Assembly: GCA_964455975.1 (NCBI GenBank)
Contig: CAYVYP010000013.1
Location: 1 to 28,487, forward strand
Source: JAETTH01 sp964455975
GTDB lineage: Bacteria; Bacillota; Clostridia; TANB77; CAG-508
Direction of reading: 5' to 3'
DNA length: 28,487 bases
The notes beneath the pieces were generated by a model. The model did not search any database, was not told where the DNA came from, and worked only from the letters and a program-made list of their open reading frames with translations. Positions within the stretch are counted from its first letter, which is position 1, and each line of letters starts with the position of its first letter. A program made the position numbers and the translations under genes. Positions 22,524 to 28,487 of this stretch are shown one piece after another.

Positions 22524-23591
22524 TTAATTTTCTACTACTTCTAATGTGACATTATCTTTTAGAGAAACTACAGGACGCACTCCAAACGTCATGTTAGCAT
22601 TATAATAATTACCATAAAAGACTCCATTTTCATTCATATAGAAGATTATATTACCATATACATTACTAGGAGAAGCCAACCAATATCTCATCTCACTTAT
22701 GTTAAAATTAAATTTATTTAATCCTTTTAAATAAAATAATCCTATTGCTGCATCATTTTCTGTTGTTACTCTATTACCAAATGTTGTTTCATCTGGCTGA
22801 TTTAATGCAAATGAGTCTGCTCCTGCTTTCTTATTTCTTGCTTCATTTAATTCATATATTGTTAAATTATGTACTTCTGTTCCTTCTATTTTTTCTCCCT
22901 TTGCTAAAAATTCATCTTCTGTTAAACTTCCACTTGTTTTATTATTTATTTTTGTAAAGCCACCCGTATTTATAATTGGACTTATTCCTTGCGTAAATGG
23001 TATCTTTCCAAAATTATAATATAATCCAGATGCTGCTATAATATTTGGATAGTAATCTTCACGTGGACCATAAAAATTGCTTCTATATGCAGCTAGTTGT
23101 GTAACTGTTCCTGCCCATTTTCCTATTGTTCCATCATACTTATAATTTTTTACTGTTTCAGAATCATAATTTAATTTTGCCGGTATTCCTGTTGATATTA
23201 GTTTTACTCCGCTATATGTTCCGTCTTCATTTTTATATCCTGGTTTTAATATTCTCCATCCATCTTTTTCTTTAAATTCATATCCTGAATACATATCTGT
23301 ATATGTTACTTTATATTTTACATATGTTCCTATTGCTAAATCACTTGGTTTTAATATATTTTCTTCTATATATGTATTTAATTGATTTGCTAAACTATTT
23401 AATCCATTTGCTTCATTAACTTGTGCTTTATCCGTTTCACTTTTTGCCTGCTTTGCTTTTGCAATCAATCCATTATTTGAATCTAATATCATACTTAAAG
23501 CCACTGCTGCTAATATTAATAATATAATTATTGTTATTACTAATGCAATTAATGTTATACCTTTTGTTCCTTTTAATTTTTGTCTTTTCAT
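22524..23591 (-). CDS. Prepilin-like surface protein with a lectin-fold-like C-terminus
   Basis: 355 residues from ATG 23591 (GAGGGG upstream). N-terminus MKRQKLKGTKGITLIALVIT, a type III/IV prepilin-like leader and helix where the usual F-T-L-I-E is I-T-L-I-A, so Glu5 is lost. The body has no motif I can name. The C-terminal 60 residues, MRYWLASPSNVYGN through GVRPVVSLKDN, share the W-L-A-S and R-P-V-V-S-L-K frame of the DGR target at 27085. At DNA level this end does not match the template repeat, so it is a paralogue, not a second variable repeat. It shares its promoter block with the target gene. Confidence 0.8.
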   Translation of the reverse strand: MKRQKLKGTKGITLIALVITIIILLILAAVALSMILDSNNGLIAKAKQAKSETDKAQVNEANGLNSLANQLNTYIEENILKPSDLAIGTYVKYKVTYTDMYSGYEFKEKDGWRILKPGYKNEDGTYSGVKLISTGIPAKLNYDSETVKNYKYDGTIGKWAGTVTQLAAYRSNFYGPREDYYPNIIAASGLYYNFGKIPFTQGISPIINTGGFTKINNKTSGSLTEDEFLAKGEKIEGTEVHNLTIYELNEARNKKAGADSFALNQPDETTFGNRVTTENDAAIGLFYLKGLNKFNFNISEMRYWLASPSNVYGNIIFYMNENGVFYGNYYNANMTFGVRPVVSLKDNVTLEVVEN

Positions 23592-23627
23592 TTGATTTTC
23601 CCCTCATTTGTATTTTTTAATAATCAA

Positions 23628-23656
23628 ATTATATCAAACGTAAAATTTAAATTCAA
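23628..23656 (-). promoter_or_regulatory. Shared promoter block, copy 2 (prepilin-like gene)
   Basis: TTGAAT (23656-23651), a 17-base spacer and TATAAT (23633-23628). The 45-base surroundings match the copies at 21192-21220 and 28372-28400. Confidence 0.85.
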
Positions 23657-23673
23657 CTTTTTTTCAAGGTTTC

Positions 23674-24009
23674 TTATAAAATTTTTTCTTCATTTAGTAT
23701 ATTATTTATTGCTATATTTACTATTAAATATATAGGTAATCTATATTTCTTTTTTAAATCATACAATTTTTCCAAAAAACTTTCTCGTATCAAAAAGGAT
23801 CTAGCTACATATGCATTTCTTTCATTTTTATAAAATTTTACATTTTCATTTTTTATCAAGTCTTCTATTGCGGCATTTACTAATTTATTTATAGAAGCTT
23901 CATATACATTTTTTGATAATATTTCTAATTTATCATATAATTCTTCATCTATTTCCAATGTTTTGCTTATTAATTTTTCTCTTTTATAAAACCTGTTAAA
24001 ACTTGACAT
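23674..24009 (-). CDS. Tandem ribbon-helix-helix-like protein, possible DGR regulator
   Basis: 111 residues. Residues about 14-52 (ISKTLEIDEELYDKLEILSK then ASINKLVNAAIEDLI) have the strand-helix-helix layout of RHH DNA-binding proteins. Residues about 68-108 (ARSFLIRESFLEKLYDLKKK then LPIYLIVNIAINNIL) repeat the same layout, so a single chain may make one RHH dimer unit. Divergent from the RT operon with a 148-base shared upstream region, the usual placing of a local repressor. The DNA-binding role is inferred. Confidence 0.65.
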   Translation of the reverse strand: MSSFNRFYKREKLISKTLEIDEELYDKLEILSKNVYEASINKLVNAAIEDLIKNENVKFYKNERNAYVARSFLIRESFLEKLYDLKKKYRLPIYLIVNIAINNILNEEKIL

Positions 24010-24157
24010 TATTTTTTAGACCCCTATATAAAATTATATAATTAATCCATATTTATTGTAATAACTGCTATATATTTATTTTTCCAACTACTGGCAGTGA
24101 TTATATTTTAAATTTTTATATATTATAATTTTTAGAATAAATGATGGGGGTAAATGT
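24010..24157. promoter_or_regulatory. Divergent control region of the DGR RT operon
   Basis: 148 bases, very AT-rich, between the RHH-like gene and the MutS-I-like gene. A TATAAT at 24124-24129 could serve the plus-strand operon; the -35 is weak. A GATGGGGG ribosome site precedes ATG 24158. No clear palindrome is seen. Confidence 0.45.
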
Positions 24158-24571
24158 ATGAGTAATTTATATAAACAATATGTATCTTTAAAAATACAAG
24201 ATTCTGAAAAACTTTATCTTTTTAAATGTGGAATTTTCTATGTTTTTTTAGATGAAGATGCTAAATTAATGTCTTCTATTCTTAACTTAAAACTAGCAAA
24301 TCTTAATTCAATAGTTTTAAAATGTGGCTTTCCAATTAATTCACTAGACAAATATATTAAATTAATAAATCAAACTAATTATTCTGTAAAAATAATAGAT
24401 AGTATAAATAACATCTCTTATAATCTTAATGAATATGTTATTAATTCAAAAATTAAAGATTTATTATCTGAAATTTCTAAAGTTGATACAAATGTACTTT
24501 CAATAAGTGAAGCTTACAATTTTATTGATAAATTAAAAGCTTTTACAGAAGAAATACTTAAGGAGATTTAA
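24158..24571 (+). CDS. Stand-alone MutS domain I-like protein (DGR accessory, RT arm)
   Basis: 137 residues. YKQYVSLKIQDSEKLYLFKC then GIFYVFLDEDAKLMSSILNL and KCGFPINSLDKYIKLI, followed by YSVKIID, follows the MutS mismatch-binding domain from 'QY' through 'GDFYELF-x-DA' to 'G-x-P-x-x-x-x-x-x-Y' and 'V-A-I'. The Phe of the F-x-E mismatch wedge is kept (F in GIFYVF) but the Glu is replaced by Val. The rest of MutS (clamp, ATPase) is absent. DGR surveys report MutS-like accessory proteins (recalled, not checked). First gene of the RT operon; the second copy is at 26588. Confidence 0.8.
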   Translation: MSNLYKQYVSLKIQDSEKLYLFKCGIFYVFLDEDAKLMSSILNLKLANLNSIVLKCGFPINSLDKYIKLINQTNYSVKIIDSINNISYNLNEYVINSKIKDLLSEISKVDTNVLSISEAYNFIDKLKAFTEEILKEI

Positions 24572-24576
24572 AAAAT

Positions 24577-24933
24577 ATGATTGATAATAAAAATAACGGT
24601 GGCTTAATAATATATCAAAAATATTTAGACTTTTTATATTATTCAAATGATTTAATTAGAAAATATCCTAAATGTGAGCAATTTGCCCTTGTTAAAGAAA
24701 TTAAAAATTCTTTATATTCTGGATTAAAATATATAATGTATGGAGTAAAAGTATACAATAAACAAGAAAAATTAAAATATTTAAAAGAAATTGATATACA
24801 ATTAAATCTTTTAAAAGTGTATTGTAGATTATCGTATAAATACAAATATATTACAATGCAGAATTATCAAACTTGGAGTAAATATATAACTGACATTTAC
24901 AATATGTTGGGAGGTTGGATAAAAATAAAATGA
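24577..24933 (+). CDS. avd: Avd-like four-helix accessory protein (RT arm)
   Basis: 118 residues. YQKYLDFLYYSNDLIRKYPK then FALVKEIKNSLYSGLKYIMYG, KEIDIQLNLLKVYCRLSY and an ending with MLGGWIK are the pattern of DGR Avd proteins (four-helix bundle, TIGR02436-like), a basic pentamer that binds the RT and template RNA. ATG 24577 is 5 bases after the upstream stop. The end overlaps the RT start as ATGA (24930-24933), so translation is coupled. Confidence 0.88.
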   Translation: MIDNKNNGGLIIYQKYLDFLYYSNDLIRKYPKCEQFALVKEIKNSLYSGLKYIMYGVKVYNKQEKLKYLKEIDIQLNLLKVYCRLSYKYKYITMQNYQTWSKYITDIYNMLGGWIKIK

Positions 24934-25883
24934 AAAGAAAAGGCTATTTGTATGAAGATATTTATAATTTCAACAATATTCAAAATGCTTTTAATGAAGT
25001 TTGCAAAAATACTAAAAATAAGAAAAAAGTCGAGTTTTTCAAAGAATATCAATGTATTTATATTTCAAGAATTTACAATATTTTAAAAGATGAAAAATAT
25101 ACTGTCGGTTCATATAATATATTTACAATATACGAGCCCAAAACTCGTAGAATAGTAAGTCAAAATATGCAAGATAAAGTTATAAATCATTTAGTCGCTA
25201 GACATATTCTTTACCCTGCTCTTTTACCTTGTTTACTTGATTTTAATGTTGCTAGTAGAAAAGATATGGGTATGAAACGTGGATTACAGCTATATCAAAA
25301 ATATAGAAATTATTATTCTTCAAAATATAAAAAATATTATATTTTAAAATGTGATATTTCAAAGTTTTTTGCAAGTATAGACCATGATATATTAAAACAA
25401 AAATTATATAAAAAAATTAAAGACAAAAAAGCATTAAAAATTGTGTTTGATATTATTGATAGTGATAATGAAGGTTTAAGTATTGGAAATATGACAAGCC
25501 AAGCGCTCGCTATATTCTATTTAAATGATATGGATTATTTTATAAAAGAAAACCTTAAGATTTATGGAACAATTAGGTATCAAGATGATTTTTTACTCTT
25601 TCACCAATCTAAAGATTACCTAAAAGAATGCCTAAAAGAGCTAATAAAATTTTTAGATACTGAAAAATTGTCTTTAAATAAAAAAACTAGAATTTTTAAA
25701 AGTAGTGATAACTTTATATTTATTGGAAGAAATAAATTTAATAATTATGCAAAATATAGAACTGTCAAAAGAAGAATAAAAAAGAGAGTGTTTCTTTATC
25801 ATAATGGTTTTATTCCCATCAGTAGCTTAATATCTACTAGACTTTGTTATAAACATTTATGTAATAATAAATTAAAATTTTAA
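24930..25883 (+). CDS. DGR reverse transcriptase
   Basis: 317 residues from ATG 24930; TTG 24915 is possible but poorly placed relative to the ribosome site. It begins MKRKGYLYEDIYNFNNIQNA, the usual DGR RT opening. Motif 2 is FTIYEPKTRRIVSQNMQDKV, motif 3 contains DISKFFASID (Asp at about 142), motif 4 is IGNMTSQALAIFYLNDMD (about 185-202), which is the DGR-specific version of the Q-G-x-x-x-S-P motif, and motif 5 is RYQDDFLLF with Y-Q-D-D at about 217-220 in place of Y-A-D-D. Motifs 6-7 follow (LSLNKKTRIF, FIFIGRN). The thumb region is short. Third gene of its operon and convergent with the target/template arm. Confidence 0.95.
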   Translation: MKRKGYLYEDIYNFNNIQNAFNEVCKNTKNKKKVEFFKEYQCIYISRIYNILKDEKYTVGSYNIFTIYEPKTRRIVSQNMQDKVINHLVARHILYPALLPCLLDFNVASRKDMGMKRGLQLYQKYRNYYSSKYKKYYILKCDISKFFASIDHDILKQKLYKKIKDKKALKIVFDIIDSDNEGLSIGNMTSQALAIFYLNDMDYFIKENLKIYGTIRYQDDFLLFHQSKDYLKECLKELIKFLDTEKLSLNKKTRIFKSSDNFIFIGRNKFNNYAKYRTVKRRIKKRVFLYHNGFIPISSLISTRLCYKHLCNNKLKF

Positions 25884-25911
25884 AAAGTAGCACATCTTTT
25901 AGTGCTACTTT
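25884..25911. terminator. Bidirectional terminator between RT and template RNA
   Basis: A perfect 10-bp stem (25884-25893 with 25902-25911), loop ATCTTTTA, directly after the RT stop, with T-rich sides both ways. On the minus strand it would end the transcript that carries the template repeat. Confidence 0.8.
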
Positions 25912-26253
25912 AAAAATAGTTTTAGAATATATTCCCTTTCGAGTAAAATACCTACTAACAAATATATACATCTATTTTTGATTTATAGTTAAAAACTACA
26001 GGACATAAGTTTGTTTCTATATTATCTCTTATACAATTTGTAATTGCATAACCACAGTTTATAGAATCTACGGGACGAAGCCTATAGTAGTTGTTGTTCG
26101 TGTTGTTGTTCGAATTGAACATGTTATTACCGTTGATGTTACTGTTAGAATTGCGCAACCCGAAGTTCGCATTGCTCGAATTACAATTAACATAGCGAGA
26201 AGCCAACCAAGCAGAACACGATAAAATAAAGCCCACATACCGACAACTATGCC
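25912..26253 (-). ncRNA. DGR template RNA region
   Basis: The non-coding stretch between the minus-strand avd-like gene and the terminator. It contains the template repeat (26058-26217) with about 140 bases of 3' and 35 of 5' flank. Transcribed by inference as the tail of the target, MutS-like and avd transcript. An open frame crosses it, but it only mirrors the target's coding frame. Confidence 0.7.
26058..26217 (-). repeat. DGR template repeat (TR)
   Basis: Aligned without gaps to 27161-27320 (offset 1103). In the core 26068-26217 there are 25 differences; 24 lie where the TR has T on the plus strand, i.e. adenine in the template sense (14 A to G, 5 A to C, 5 A to T). The sole exception is 26147. 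Two more A differences lie at 26062 and 26067. The TR sense is loaded with AAC/AAT codons, typical of DGR templates. The block 26068-26084 (CTACGGGACGAAGCCTA) is invariant and probably includes the initiation of mutagenic homing element. Confidence 0.95.
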
Positions 26254-26598
26254 CTATTTTATAGATTTCTTCCAACCAACTATATATTTGATAATTTCAT
26301 CCATAGATTCCCCAAATTTTAAATATCTTTTATTATTTATAATTTGTTTATCATAACTTAAGTTAATTAGAAAGTCTATAACTTTAATTTTTGCAATACA
26401 TTTATTAAGCATCTCAATTTTAAATTTGTTATCATCTAATGTATTTGCTTCATAAGATAGTTCTAGCAAGTCATAACTTGCATTTCTTAATCTATTTTTA
26501 ATTTCAATTTCTTTTTTAGGAAAATTTTCTAAATTATTATCAATATTTATTACTAATTCTCTTATAAAATTAATTACTTTAAATTTTTCATTTTGCAT
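26254..26598 (-). CDS. Avd-like four-helix accessory protein (target arm)
   Basis: 114 residues. INFIRELVINIDNNLENFPK then IKNRLRNASYDLLELSYEAN, KIEMLNKCIAKIKVIDFLIN then LSYDKQIIN and an ending IIKYIVGWKKSIK. It resembles the 'bAvd' version of DGR accessory proteins more than the RT-arm copy does, with only weak identity between the two. Start ATG 26598 overlaps the end of the MutS-like gene by 11 bases. The template repeat begins about 37 bases past its stop, the classic avd-TR order. Confidence 0.88.
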   Translation of the reverse strand: MQNEKFKVINFIRELVINIDNNLENFPKKEIEIKNRLRNASYDLLELSYEANTLDDNKFKIEMLNKCIAKIKVIDFLINLSYDKQIINNKRYLKFGESMDEIIKYIVGWKKSIK

Positions 26599-27025
26599 GT
26601 ATTATATCTTCTATTTCCTTTAATATTTTTTTCAAATTTTCTTCTTCTATATTTCTTGTAAAATACTTATTTATGTTATCAACTCTAGTTTGATTACTAA
26701 CATAAATTTTTGAATTTTCATATTCCAAATTATATGTGTTTAAGTTTTTAAAGTCCATTTTATCATTTATATTATAACTATCTCTGCTATCAACTATAAT
26801 ATAGTTCAGCTTTTTAGTTTCTAATTTTGCCAACACTTTTTTTATTACCTTCAAAGGAAATCCGCACGTAACAATATTTTCTTCTTTTTTTAACTTATAC
26901 TTGAATATATTGGATAATATATATGCATCTTTTCCATATGCTCTATAAAATCCGCCTAACTTTATCAATACAATTTCATTAGGATGAATAGTCTTTATTT
27001 CCTTTACTATTGTAATTACTCCCAT
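26588..27025 (-). CDS. Stand-alone MutS domain I-like protein (target arm)
   Basis: 145 residues. NEIVLIKLGGFYRAYGKDAY then LSNIFKYKLKKEENIVTCGF and PLKVIKKVLAKLETKKLNYI. This matches the same MutS domain I path as the protein at 24158, with GGFYRAY for MutS G-D-F-Y-E-L-F: the wedge Phe is kept and the Glu is Arg. A helical C-terminal extension (EEENLKKILKEIEDIIHAK) is also shared in kind with the RT-arm copy, which ends FTEEILKEI. ATG 27025 after AAAGGA, 60 bases past the target stop with a hairpin between. Confidence 0.8.
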   Translation of the reverse strand: MGVITIVKEIKTIHPNEIVLIKLGGFYRAYGKDAYILSNIFKYKLKKEENIVTCGFPLKVIKKVLAKLETKKLNYIIVDSRDSYNINDKMDFKNLNTYNLEYENSKIYVSNQTRVDNINKYFTRNIEEENLKKILKEIEDIIHAK

Positions 27026-27039
27026 ATTTAGTCCTTTAT

Positions 27040-27077
27040 AAAAAATTCCACCAAGAGACCAAAGGCCTCTTGAGGTG
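27040..27077 (-). terminator. Hairpin after the DGR target gene
   Basis: An imperfect stem of CACCTCAAGAG with CTCTTGGTGG on the minus strand, followed by AATTTTTT. It would attenuate transcription from the target gene into the accessory pair and the template. Confidence 0.6.
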
Positions 27078-27084
27078 TATAGCT

Positions 27085-28332
27085 TTAATACTGTGTTATT
27101 GTATGTGGTGTGTTTGGATTTGTTGATGCTGTATCGTTTGCTGTTATTTGGACATTAGATTTTAGAGAAACTACGGGACGAAGCCTACAGTAGCTGCCGG
27201 GCGTGCCGCGGCCCGAATTGAACAGGTAATAACCGTCGATGCCACTGCTCGAACGGCGCAACCCGAAGAACGCATAGCTCGAATTACAATTAACATAGCG
27301 AGAAGCCAACCAAGCAGAACTACTACTCGTTAGAGCTTTATAGCCTTCTCCGTAGTTTGCCTCATTTATAGAAATATTGTAGTATGTTTGTGTTACATCT
27401 AATGTATCTCCACTAGCTCCACCACTATATGTATTAGTTGTTGGTGTAGTATAATAATTATTACTTTCATTTGTTGTTTTTCCAAATATGTCTGGTCTAG
27501 AACTATTACTTCCTGTATATTGTTTAGGATCACCATATGTTGCTATTCCATTGTTATATGAATTTCTTGCTGCTACTCCACTTGTTGATTTATTTAACCA
27601 ATATTCAAAATCTTCTAAATTTACACTTCTTGCTGTTATTCCTGCTGTACTTTTACTATACAATGATTTGCATATATCATTCATTAGATATACTCCATTA
27701 TTATATCCCAATGCTCCTTGAAAATATATATCTTGGCTTGTTGCACTTCCTATTAAATCCATACTTCCATCTGCATTTATTTTTAATATTTGCCATGTTA
27801 ATGTATTTTGTGTTATATCTGATGAATTACTACTTGATCCAGATATTGTTGATGCTAATTTATCTTTTGCATATGCACTTGCAGTATCTGGTGTATAATT
27901 TATGTAATCTCCAACTTTTAGTCCTGTTCTATCTACTACTATTGTTTCTTCCTTTTTTACAACATTTGTTATACTTGAATCTTCTTCTTTTATTGTTACT
28001 TCATATCCTTTTGTTTCTACTGTTATTGTTCCGTCTCCATTATTTGTTACTTTTTCTAATTCACTTGGTACTTTACTTGTTAAAAATTGCTCTAATGTTT
28101 GTTTTCCTGTGTATTTTTCTACTTGCCAGTCTGCTAATACTAAACTTACTGCATCTTTTGCTGAACCTTCTGCGTCTGCTGTTCCTGCTTGTTTTGCTTT
28201 TGCTATTAGTCCGTTATCTGGATCTAATACCATACTTAATGTTACTCCTGCTAATATTAATAGCACTATTATTGTAATTACAAGTGCCACCAATGTGATA
28301 CCTTTTGTTTCTTTTAATTTTTGTCTTTTCAT
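27085..28332 (-). CDS. DGR target: prepilin-like surface protein with diversified C-terminus
   Basis: 415 residues from ATG 28332. The N-terminus MKRQKLKETKGITLVALVIT has a prepilin-like leader and membrane helix; Ala replaces the usual Glu5. A helical segment and a mixed region follow, with ILKINADGSMDLIGSATSQD and YWLNKSTSGVAARNSYNNGI. The variable part (about 338-391) begins SAWLASRYVNCNSS and ends CRLRPVVSLKS, framing the Trp/Leu/Arg-Pro core residues of a C-type-lectin-like or DUF6273-like fold. A Thr/Asn tail follows. The protein is probably displayed at the cell surface for variable binding. The window's A24 peptidase may process it. Promoter shared with the paralogue at 22524. Confidence 0.92.
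   Translation of the reverse strand: MKRQKLKETKGITLVALVITIIVLLILAGVTLSMVLDPDNGLIAKAKQAGTADAEGSAKDAVSLVLADWQVEKYTGKQTLEQFLTSKVPSELEKVTNNGDGTITVETKGYEVTIKEEDSSITNVVKKEETIVVDRTGLKVGDYINYTPDTASAYAKDKLASTISGSSSNSSDITQNTLTWQILKINADGSMDLIGSATSQDIYFQGALGYNNGVYLMNDICKSLYSKSTAGITARSVNLEDFEYWLNKSTSGVAARNSYNNGIATYGDPKQYTGSNSSRPDIFGKTTNESNNYYTTPTTNTYSGGASGDTLDVTQTYYNISINEANYGEGYKALTSSSSAWLASRYVNCNSSYAFFGLRRSSSGIDGYYLFNSGRGTPGSYCRLRPVVSLKSNVQITANDTASTNPNTPHTITQY
27161..27320 (-). repeat. DGR variable repeat (VR)
   Basis: The diversified copy of the TR inside the target gene, codons about 338-391. Coding changes against the TR include Asn to Tyr, Phe, Arg, Ser, Gly, Asp, Leu-adjacent and Thr-type codons, all by A substitution. 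Its GC content is raised (runs such as CGGGCGTGCCGCGGCCC at 27198-27214), unlike anything nearby, as expected from A to G/C changes. Confidence 0.95.
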
Positions 28333-28371
28333 TTGATTTTCTTCTCTTCATTTGTATTTTTTAATAATTAA

Positions 28372-28400
28372 ATTATATCAAACATAAAATTTAATTTCAA
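28372..28400 (-). promoter_or_regulatory. Shared promoter block, copy 3 (DGR target)
   Basis: TTGAAA (28400-28395), a 17-base spacer and TATAAT (28377-28372), in the same 45-base context as the copies at 21192 and 23628. Confidence 0.85.
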
Positions 28401-28487
28401 CTTTTTTTCAAAGTTTTTCAAAATTTTTTAAAGTCGTGAATTGAAAAAGTAAATTATAGTTAATATACAACAACAATAAGTAACCAT
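28401..28487. other. Window edge, no gene seen
   Basis: AT-rich sequence. An ATG at the extreme end on the minus strand opens only a 19-codon hydrophobic frame. Nothing supportable. Confidence 0.5.

Noticed and set aside
22524..22720. A second variable repeat in the 22524 prepilin-like gene
   Set aside because: Protein frame residues match, but the DNA does not align with the TR; differences are spread over all bases and include gaps.
25955..26275. A protein-coding gene of 106 codons across the template repeat
   Set aside because: Its sequence just mirrors the target's variable region, it has no ribosome site, and the TR is explained as non-coding template RNA.
28429..28487. Start of another gene at the window end
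   Set aside because: Only 19 codons before a stop, no ribosome site visible in the window.

Overview
The window reads as a low-GC, endospore-forming Firmicute of the Clostridia type, probably an uncultured gut lineage. Evidence is a complete spoIIIA operon (AA to AH), a clostridial-style formate-tetrahydrofolate ligase, Asp23/AmaP envelope-stress genes, a one-piece tmRNA and strong AT bias. Most genes lie on the minus strand.

Layout. 1-5310: spoIIIAH to spoIIIAA (minus), the mother-cell channel operon. 5320-6800: a REP-like hairpin, YebC and a DUF6512-type membrane protein. 6850-7405: ssrA (tmRNA) and tRNA-Trp. 7450-8970 (plus): GtrA-like protein, M23 peptidase, small unknown. 8990-12525 (minus): yqeG, prepilin peptidase, Xaa-Pro peptidase, efp and a zinc-ribbon protein. 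12680-13979: MFS-like permease. 14018-20650 (minus): sleB-like hydrolase, fhs, DUF212, xseB, an unknown, xseA, nusB, DUF2273, amaP, asp23. 20780-23600: remnants of a REP-associated (Y1/RAYT) transposase and a DinD-like gene, a small nuclease-like gene and a prepilin-like surface protein. 23670-28340: a diversity-generating retroelement (DGR).

Two things stand out. First, nine otherwise well-conserved genes (spoIIIAA, AB, AD, AE, AF, AG, DUF6512, M23 peptidase, Xaa-Pro peptidase, sleB; ten when spoIIIAE, whose start is unclear, is counted) are broken in the ordinary reading, and every one of the 13 breaks is an in-frame CGG codon. Skipping the C (a +1 shift) so that GGN is read as glycine restores the family sequence each time. 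By eye no other recognised gene uses CGG in frame, while dozens of out-of-frame CGG strings are tolerated. This looks like recurrent +1 frameshifting, or quadruplet decoding, at an unassigned CGG codon. Most affected genes have sporulation or cell-wall roles.

Second, the DGR has a template repeat (26058-26217) and a variable repeat (27161-27320) in a prepilin-like, lectin-fold-like surface protein. In the 150-bp core, 24 of 25 differences fall at template adenines. The reverse transcriptase is encoded convergently. Each arm carries its own pair of accessory genes: a stand-alone MutS-domain-I-like protein followed by an Avd-like four-helix protein. A tandem ribbon-helix-helix protein is divergent from the RT arm. 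The target, a second prepilin-like gene and a dead DinD gene share the same promoter block.
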